NCBI GenBank assembly: GCA_028821195.1
Contig: JAPPHB010000015.1
Location: 1 to 64,000 of the forward strand
Direction of reading: 5' to 3'
DNA: 64,000 nt
Source of the DNA: Gammaproteobacteria bacterium
GTDB lineage: Bacteria; Gemmatimonadota; Gemmatimonadetes; Longimicrobiales; Gaopeijiaceae
The notes under the pieces were generated by a model, which searched no databases, was not told where the DNA came from, and saw nothing but the letters and a program-made list of their open reading frames with translations. The number at the start of each line of letters is the position of its first letter. Positions within the stretch are counted from its first letter, which is position 1. Position numbers and translations under genes: made by a program. This document shows, piece after piece, positions 59,132-64,000 of this stretch.

Positions 59132-59596
59132 TCAGTTCTTCCGCCAGACCGTGGTCGAGACGTTGAGCGCGGGCTCGGTCACTTCAACGGTCAGGACGTT
59201 ATTGCGGAAGGTATACGTCCCGATGCCCTGAAGGATCTGGCCGTTTTGCTCCCAGGTTCCGTCGAGACGGTTGACGTAGGTACCCTGATCCTCGATTGGA
59301 GGGGCGGTCCCGCCCATGCCGTCGGGAAGGGTGATATTGAAGATCGTCGTGCCGGAGGCTTCCCCACCCGTCACCGATGTCTGTTGGGCGGTGAAGGTGC
59401 CCGCAACGTTCGGCGGCGTGAGGGTCTGCCCGCCGGTCCCTACGACGGCGGACAGCGACTCCAGCGTGTAGGTGCCCGTGAGATCGGGCGGTCGTTCCGG
59501 CTCGGGTTCCACCGGATCCTCACCCCCGCCGCAGGCCGCGAGCGCCAGAAGGGCGACGAGGAGGGGAAAGAGTCGGGCTGACCTGGGACGGAGCAT
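59132..59596 (-). CDS. Small lipoprotein of unknown function
   Basis: The 154-residue protein has a clear lipoprotein signal (LFPLLVALLALAACGGG) followed by an acidic Pro/Glu linker (EDPVEPEPERPPD). The rest, about residues 40-154, is beta-rich and ends in strand-like repeats such as LTGTYTLESLSAVVG, YVNRLDGTWEQNGQ and GTYTFRNNVLTVEV. The pattern recalls lipocalin-like or META-type folds, but I cannot name a family. It lies directly before the TonB receptor on the same strand, so it may assist that receptor at the outer membrane (inference). Confidence 0.75.
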   Translation of the reverse strand: MLRPRSARLFPLLVALLALAACGGGEDPVEPEPERPPDLTGTYTLESLSAVVGTGGQTLTPPNVAGTFTAQQTSVTGGEASGTTIFNITLPDGMGGTAPPIEDQGTYVNRLDGTWEQNGQILQGIGTYTFRNNVLTVEVTEPALNVSTTVWRKN

Positions 59597-59849
59597 TGCT
59601 TTCTCGCTGTTGACGGGACCGACACCAACGATCCGACGAGCCGTGGCGGCACGTGTTCACCGCGCCCCGGACGCGCCCGGAACCAACGCAACACCCTTGA
59701 TAACCTATTGGCGGCCGCGGGTTCTCACCAGAACAGGCTACGGATGGCCCAATGGGGCGATTTGCCGGTTTGCCGCCAGCGGTTTTGACTCTACATTGCC
59801 CGCGCCTTCCGGCGTGCAGCCCTTCGTCTACACGGAACAGGACCAGCGC

Positions 59850-60959
59850 GTGACGACTCAAGCAGAGCCCCACGTCGAGTTCGAGGACATCGCCAAGAGC
59901 TACGACGGGCGGGTGATGGCCGTCCAGGGATTGAACCTCAGCGTGCGCCGGGGCGAGTTCCTGAGCCTGCTCGGGCCATCCGGCTCGGGGAAGACGACGT
60001 GCCTCATGATGCTCGCGGGATTCGAGACTCCGACCGCGGGAGCCATCCGCATCGACGGCCGATCGGTGCACGCCCTGCCACCGCGCAAGCGGGGCATCGG
60101 CATGGTGTTTCAGGACTACGCGCTCTTTCCCCACATGACCGTCGAGGACAACCTGGCCTTTCCGCTGGACGTGCGCGGCATCGGGCGCGACCGGCGGCGG
60201 GAGCTGGTGGACCGGGCACTCAAGCTGGTCCGGCTGGAGGGCTTCGAGAAGCGTCGGCCCGGGCAGCTCTCGGGCGGGCAGCAGCAGCGGGTGGCGATCG
60301 CGCGCGCGCTGGTCTTCGAGCCCGAACTCGTGCTGATGGATGAACCCCTCGGCGCCCTCGACCGCCATCTGCGCGAAGAGTTGCAGTACGAGATCCGGCG
60401 CATCCACCGGACGCTCGGCGTGACCATCGTCTACGTGACCCACGACCAGCAGGAGGCCATGGTCATGTCGGACCGCATCGCCGTGCTGCGCGACGGCATG
60501 GTGGAGCAGGTGGCCGCGCCCGAAGCCCTGTACGAGGAGCCCGAGCGCTCCTTCGTCGCGCGCTTTATCGGCGAGAACAACCGCCTGCACGGGCGTGTCG
60601 CCGCGGTTGACGGCGAAGTGTGCGACGTGGAGGTGGGCGGGCATGTGGTGCGTGGCTATCGGGTGGTGGACTGTCGGCCGGGGGACCCGGTCACGCTCTC
60701 CATCCGGCCCGAGCGAATCACGCTGCATCCCGACCCAGGGCTGTTCTCGAACCAGTTCGACGCGGTCATCGAGCACATCACCTTCGTGGGCGATCACCTG
60801 CGCATCCACATGGAGACCTGCGGGCGAGCCGACTTCGTCGCGAAGATCTCCAACGTGGTGGGACAGGGCGCGGTGCTGGAGGGCGACGAAATCCGCGTGG
60901 GATGGACGGCTGCGGACTGCCGGGTCCTGGACTACGGCGGCGCGGAGGGCGCGGTGTGA
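59850..60959 (+). CDS. potA: Polyamine-type ABC transporter ATP-binding protein
   Basis: The 369-residue ATPase has Walker A GPSGSGKTT, Q-loop VFQDYALFPHMTV, signature LSGGQQQRVAIARAL, Walker B LVLMDEPLGALD and switch YVTHDQQEAM, followed by a C-terminal TOBE domain (about 285-365). TOBE plus the order ATPase, binding protein, permease, permease is typical of PotABCD/PotFGHI importers for spermidine or putrescine. GTG 59850 follows AGGA at about 9 nt. The frame is open well upstream, but that part lacks homology signals. Related ATPases serve iron or thiamine uptake, so the substrate is inferred from the permeases and binding protein. Confidence 0.88.
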   Translation: MTTQAEPHVEFEDIAKSYDGRVMAVQGLNLSVRRGEFLSLLGPSGSGKTTCLMMLAGFETPTAGAIRIDGRSVHALPPRKRGIGMVFQDYALFPHMTVEDNLAFPLDVRGIGRDRRRELVDRALKLVRLEGFEKRRPGQLSGGQQQRVAIARALVFEPELVLMDEPLGALDRHLREELQYEIRRIHRTLGVTIVYVTHDQQEAMVMSDRIAVLRDGMVEQVAAPEALYEEPERSFVARFIGENNRLHGRVAAVDGEVCDVEVGGHVVRGYRVVDCRPGDPVTLSIRPERITLHPDPGLFSNQFDAVIEHITFVGDHLRIHMETCGRADFVAKISNVVGQGAVLEGDEIRVGWTAADCRVLDYGGAEGAV

Positions 60960-61003
60960 ACGAGCGTTGCAGCGCCCACCCGGCGCGCCGGCGGGAGGTT
61001 CCC

Positions 61004-62083
61004 ATGGCTCGCCGACTCGCGGTGCTTGGGCTCGCCGCCCTGATCGCTGCCTGTGGCGGCGACGCCGGCGATTCCCTGACCGTGGGTGCGTGGGGCGGGG
61101 CCTATACGCGCGCCTGCAAGCTCGCCTACTACGAGCCGTTCATTGCCGAGAGCGGCATCGTCATCCGCGACGCCCAGTACAACGGGGGCCTGGCCGAGGT
61201 GCGGGCTCAGGTCGACGTGGGACGGATTCACTGGGACGTGGTGCCCATGGAGATCGCGGATGCCGTGCGCGGCTGCGACGAGGGGCTGCTCGAGCCGCTC
61301 GATCCGGCGATGTGGGCTCCCGGCGCGGACGGAACGCCACCCGAGGAGGATTTCTTCCCAGGCACGCTTACCGAGTGCGGCGTCGGCGCCGAGTTCTACG
61401 CGACCGTCATCGCCTACAACCGGGAGAACATTGCCGGCCCCGAGCCCCGGACCATACAGGACTTCTTCGACCTGGAAGCCTATCCGGGACGCCGCGGAAT
61501 GCGTCGCAAGCCGATGGGCAACATGGAGTTCGCCCTCATGGCCGACGGCGTGCCGCCGGCGGAGGTGTACCAGTTGCTGGACACCCCGGAGGGGATCGAG
61601 CGCGCGTTCCGCAAGCTGGACACCATCAAGGACCAGATCGTGTGGTGGGAGGCGGGCGCCCAGCCGCCCCAGCTTCTCGCCGACGGCGAAGTGACCATGA
61701 CCACCGCATACAACGGCCGCATCTTCAACGCCCAGGTGCTGGAAAACCAGCCCTTCGAGATCATCTGGGACGGGCAGCTGCTGGATTTCGGCCAACTGGT
61801 GGTCGTGGCGGGGACGCCGAACCTGGAGGCGGCGCTCGAGTTCCTGGCCTTCGCGACCACGCCGCAGTCCATGGCCCGGGTCAGCGCCAACATCTCCTAC
61901 AGCCCCACGCGCTACTCGGGACTGCCGCTCGTAGGATCGCACGCGGAGGCGGGAGTCGACATGCTGCCGCACATGCCCACCTCCCCGGAGAACCTGGAGC
62001 GGGCGCTGCGCAACGACTGGGAGTGGTGGGTGAACCACACGGACGAGATGAACGAGCGCTTCAGCTCGTGGCTGGCCCGATGA
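61004..62083 (+). CDS. Polyamine-type ABC transporter substrate-binding lipoprotein
   Basis: The 359-residue protein has a lipoprotein signal (LAALIAACGGD) and a PotD/PotF-like two-lobe fold: LTVGAWGGAYTRACKLAYYEPF near the start, WDVVPMEIADAVRGCDEGLLEPLD, TIQDFFDLEAYPGRRGM, and TMTTAYNGRIFNAQV. The family binds spermidine, putrescine or similar cations in the periplasm. GGGAGG stands 4 nt before the ATG. It follows potA closely and is followed by two permease genes, forming one operon. Specificity cannot be read without the key acidic pocket residues being aligned. Confidence 0.87.
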   Translation: MARRLAVLGLAALIAACGGDAGDSLTVGAWGGAYTRACKLAYYEPFIAESGIVIRDAQYNGGLAEVRAQVDVGRIHWDVVPMEIADAVRGCDEGLLEPLDPAMWAPGADGTPPEEDFFPGTLTECGVGAEFYATVIAYNRENIAGPEPRTIQDFFDLEAYPGRRGMRRKPMGNMEFALMADGVPPAEVYQLLDTPEGIERAFRKLDTIKDQIVWWEAGAQPPQLLADGEVTMTTAYNGRIFNAQVLENQPFEIIWDGQLLDFGQLVVVAGTPNLEAALEFLAFATTPQSMARVSANISYSPTRYSGLPLVGSHAEAGVDMLPHMPTSPENLERALRNDWEWWVNHTDEMNERFSSWLAR

Positions 62084-62114
62084 GGGGAGGCTCGATGGCG
62101 GGCGGCGCGCGACG

Positions 62115-63329
62115 GTGAGCTCCGAGGCGATGCGGCGGGGGCGCGACTGGCGGCCGCAACTGCGGGCGGCGGGGCTTGCGTTGCCGCTTGTGGCCTTCGT
62201 CGGCGTGACCTTTGTGGCGCCTCTCGCCACGATGTTCAGCCGCAGCGTCTACGACGCGGTGGTGGCGGACGCGCTGCCCGAAACGCTCGCCCTGCTGGAG
62301 GGATGGGACGGGGAGAGTGTGCCCGGCGAGGATGTCTTCGCTGCGGCGGCGCGCGAGTTGATGGAGGCGCAGGAGGAGCGGGTGATCGGCCGGGTGGCCG
62401 GCCGGGTCAACCGGGTGCAGGGGGGGATGCGCAGCATCGTCGCGGTGACGGGACGCAGACTTGCCGCAGTGCCCGACGGCTCCTGGCGGGAGACTTTCAC
62501 CGGGATCGATCCGGCCTGGGCCGAGGCGAGCACCTGGCACGCGGTGCGCACCGCCGGCGAGCGCTTCACCAGCCGCCACTACCTGGCCGCGGTCGATCTG
62601 CGGCGGCTTCCCGACGGATCGGTCGCGCGTCAGGAGGAGGACCGCCGCATCTACCTGCGTCTGTTCGCGCGCACCTTCCTGGTCAGCCTGTCCATCACCG
62701 GGCTGTGCCTCCTGTTCGGCTATCCGCTCGCGCACTTCATCGCGCATGCGCCGCCACGCCGCGCCGGCCTGCTCCTGGCGCTGGTGCTGGTTCCCTTCTG
62801 GACCTCGCTGCTGGTGCGCACGACATCCTGGATCGTCCTGCTCCAGGGCCAGGGCGTGATCAACGACATTCTGGTCGCGCTGAGGCTCGTTTCCGACGAT
62901 GGCCGCCTCGCGCTCATCTACAACATGACGGGCACGTTCGTCGCGATGACGCACGTTCTGCTGCCCTTCATGGTATTGCCGCTCTACTCGGTAATGCGCG
63001 GGATTCCCCGCTCGCACATGGACGCGGCCGCGTCGCTCGGGGCCGGCCCGGCGCAGGGGTTCCTGCGCGTCTACTGGCCCCAGACGCTCCCCGGGGTGGG
63101 GGCGGGGAGCCTGCTCGTGTTCATCCTGGCCATCGGCTACTACATCACCCCGGCGCTGGTGGGGGGAAGCACGGGCCAGCTCATCTCCAACATGGTCGCG
63201 TACCACATGCAGACCTCCCTCAACTGGGGGCTGGCGTCCGCGCTGGGCGCGATCATCCTGGCGTGCGTGATCGGCCTCTACCTGCTGTACGAGCGGCTGG
63301 CAGGGACCGAGGGCGTGAGGGTCGCCTGA
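62115..63329 (+). CDS. potB: Polyamine-type ABC transporter permease (PotB-like)
   Basis: The 404-residue membrane protein has an N-terminal helix, then a long periplasmic segment (about 40-190), then five helices. The conserved coupling loop is MDAAASLGAGPAQGFLRVYWPQTLPG, the EAA motif that contacts the ATPase. IGYYITPALVGGSTGQLISNM matches PotB/PotH permeases. The periplasmic segment, of about 150 residues, is longer than in ordinary PotB and is rich in charged residues. Translation starts at GTG 62115. The PotC-like gene follows with 1 bp between stop and start. Confidence 0.87.
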   Translation: MSSEAMRRGRDWRPQLRAAGLALPLVAFVGVTFVAPLATMFSRSVYDAVVADALPETLALLEGWDGESVPGEDVFAAAARELMEAQEERVIGRVAGRVNRVQGGMRSIVAVTGRRLAAVPDGSWRETFTGIDPAWAEASTWHAVRTAGERFTSRHYLAAVDLRRLPDGSVARQEEDRRIYLRLFARTFLVSLSITGLCLLFGYPLAHFIAHAPPRRAGLLLALVLVPFWTSLLVRTTSWIVLLQGQGVINDILVALRLVSDDGRLALIYNMTGTFVAMTHVLLPFMVLPLYSVMRGIPRSHMDAAASLGAGPAQGFLRVYWPQTLPGVGAGSLLVFILAIGYYITPALVGGSTGQLISNMVAYHMQTSLNWGLASALGAIILACVIGLYLLYERLAGTEGVRVA

Positions 63330-63330
63330 C

Positions 63331-64000
63331 GTGCGCGCGCTCAGCCGGGCGGAGAGGGCAGGAAGGACGATGCACGTCGCGTTCTGCGCGGCGGTGCTGT
63401 TTTTCCTGATGGCACCCATCCTCGTGATCGTGCCGCTCAGCTTCAACGCGGAGCCCTACTTCACCTTCACCGAGGGCATGCTGAGGCTGGACCCGGAAGC
63501 CTGGTCGCTTCGCTGGTACCAGGAGATCGCGACCAGCGACGTCTGGCGGAGCGCGCTGGTCAACAGCCTGGTGATCGGCACCGCCGCCACGGCGCTGGCC
63601 ACCTTCCTGGGCACGCTGGCCGCGCTCGGCCTCTCGAGCCCGGACATGCCCGCGCGCCGCTTCCTGATGGGCTTCCTGGTCTCCCCGCTGGTGACCCCGG
63701 TGATCATTTCGGCCGCGGGGATGTTCTTCTTCTACTCCCGCATGGGCCTGGGCCAGACGCACCTCGGGCTGATCCTCGCGCACGCCGCGCTGGGGACGCC
63801 GTTCGTGGTGATCACGGTGACCGCCACGCTGACCGCCTACAACACCACCCTGAACCGTGCTGCCGCGTCGCTGGGGGCGGGACCGCTGCGCACCTTCACC
63901 CGCGTGCAGTTGCCGCTGATCGCTCCGGGGGTGCTTTCGGGGGCGCTCTTCGCCTTCGCCACTTCGTTCGATGAAGTGGTGGTCGTGCTCTTCCTGGGCG
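63331..64000 (+). CDS. potC: Polyamine-type ABC transporter permease (PotC-like), cut by window end
   Basis: The frame starts at GTG 63331 (or ATG 63370) and is open to the last base, so no stop is present and simple ORF calling misses it. The 223 residues seen include membrane segment FCAAVLFFLMAPILVIVPLS, then SWRYQEI-like WSLRWYQEIATSDVWRSAL, several helices, and the EAA-type loop NRAAASLGAGPLRTFTRVQLP near the cut. This is the second permease of a PotABCD-type importer. The end AFATSFDEVVVVLFLG is normal for this family, so perhaps 40 residues remain outside. Confidence 0.85.
   Translation, partial: MRALSRAERAGRTMHVAFCAAVLFFLMAPILVIVPLSFNAEPYFTFTEGMLRLDPEAWSLRWYQEIATSDVWRSALVNSLVIGTAATALATFLGTLAALGLSSPDMPARRFLMGFLVSPLVTPVIISAAGMFFFYSRMGLGQTHLGLILAHAALGTPFVVITVTATLTAYNTTLNRAAASLGAGPLRTFTRVQLPLIAPGVLSGALFAFATSFDEVVVVLFLG

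Noticed and set aside
1..64000. tRNA, rRNA, riboswitch and transposase genes
   Set aside because: I looked for cloverleaf-like repeats, rRNA-conserved stretches and DDE/tyrosine recombinase motifs and found none I could support; a tRNAscan-SE and Rfam run would settle this.

Overview
The window is GC-rich throughout (by eye about two thirds GC or more), gene-dense, and reads as Gram-negative: it has a TonB-dependent receptor, a second outer-membrane barrel, lipoproteins, periplasmic diheme enzyme parts and Sec signal peptides. Two S9 peptidases, a large Asp-box propeller, an LVIVD/Ig-like surface protein and a DUF222-HNH nuclease point to an environmental Gemmatimonadota-like bacterium. That placement is inferred from gene content; no rRNA or tRNA gene was seen to confirm it.

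Layout. 0-3 kb: the tail of an FtsX-type permease, an AAA/DUF4143 ATPase flanked by a 56-bp direct duplication of the 3' end of the neighbouring aminotransferase gene, then that aminotransferase. 3-8.3 kb: an exported S9 peptidase and a 1024-residue Asp-box propeller. 8.2-13.2 kb: a SigZ-like sigma factor overlapping an ArsI/CadI-type gene, an MFS transporter, a VOC protein and an HNH nuclease. 13.2-13.9 kb: a gene-poor repeat region. 13.9-16.6 kb: an osmoprotectant ABC transporter with fused binding protein and permease. 16.7-21.8 kb: egtB-egtD (ergothioneine), a cell-wall amidase, an SDR and a DUF3667 protein. 21.8-25.6 kb: a serine hydrolase, a VapBC-type pair, a SelW-like selenoprotein and an SdpI-type membrane protein. 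25.7-32.6 kb: an S9 lipoprotein peptidase, an EgtC-type amidotransferase, a threonine dehydratase, an outer-membrane barrel and a TrxC-type thioredoxin. 32.7-42.4 kb: argG-argH, a DAHP synthase, fructose-bisphosphate aldolase, rpiA, rpe, a TIGR01777 epimerase and the LVIVD protein. 42.5-53 kb: a quinohemoprotein amine dehydrogenase (qhp) cluster. 53-64 kb: an APC permease, alpha-carbonic anhydrase, a LOG-like protein, an FKBP, a TonB receptor and a polyamine-type ABC transporter cut by the window end.

Two items stand out. First, at 24644-24868 on the minus strand is a 74-codon SelW/Rdx gene whose redox motif reads Cys-Thr-Ala-UGA. It has a strong ribosome binding site and, 15 nt after the UGA, a perfect 7-bp hairpin with a GUU loop that fits bacterial SECIS rules. 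An ORF caller that stops at every UGA misses it. Second, 42.5-53 kb carries what looks like a complete set for making a cysteine tryptophylquinone amine dehydrogenase: diheme alpha, radical SAM QhpD, cross-linked gamma, beta, ABC exporter QhpF, protease QhpE and flavoprotein QhpG. All seven residues expected to be cross-linked or oxidised in gamma are present, but its leader is about twice the usual length. Amine dehydrogenase, APC permease and polyamine importer lie within 22 kb and may form an amine-use region (inference).

Regulatory signals include a shared TTGTCAG-N14-TTGTCAG arrangement at three loci, paired GTTGC-N12-GCAAC dyads before qhpE, and 12-bp-phased TACCAT repeats over the vapB start. 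Start-stop overlaps of four bases recur and suggest translational coupling.
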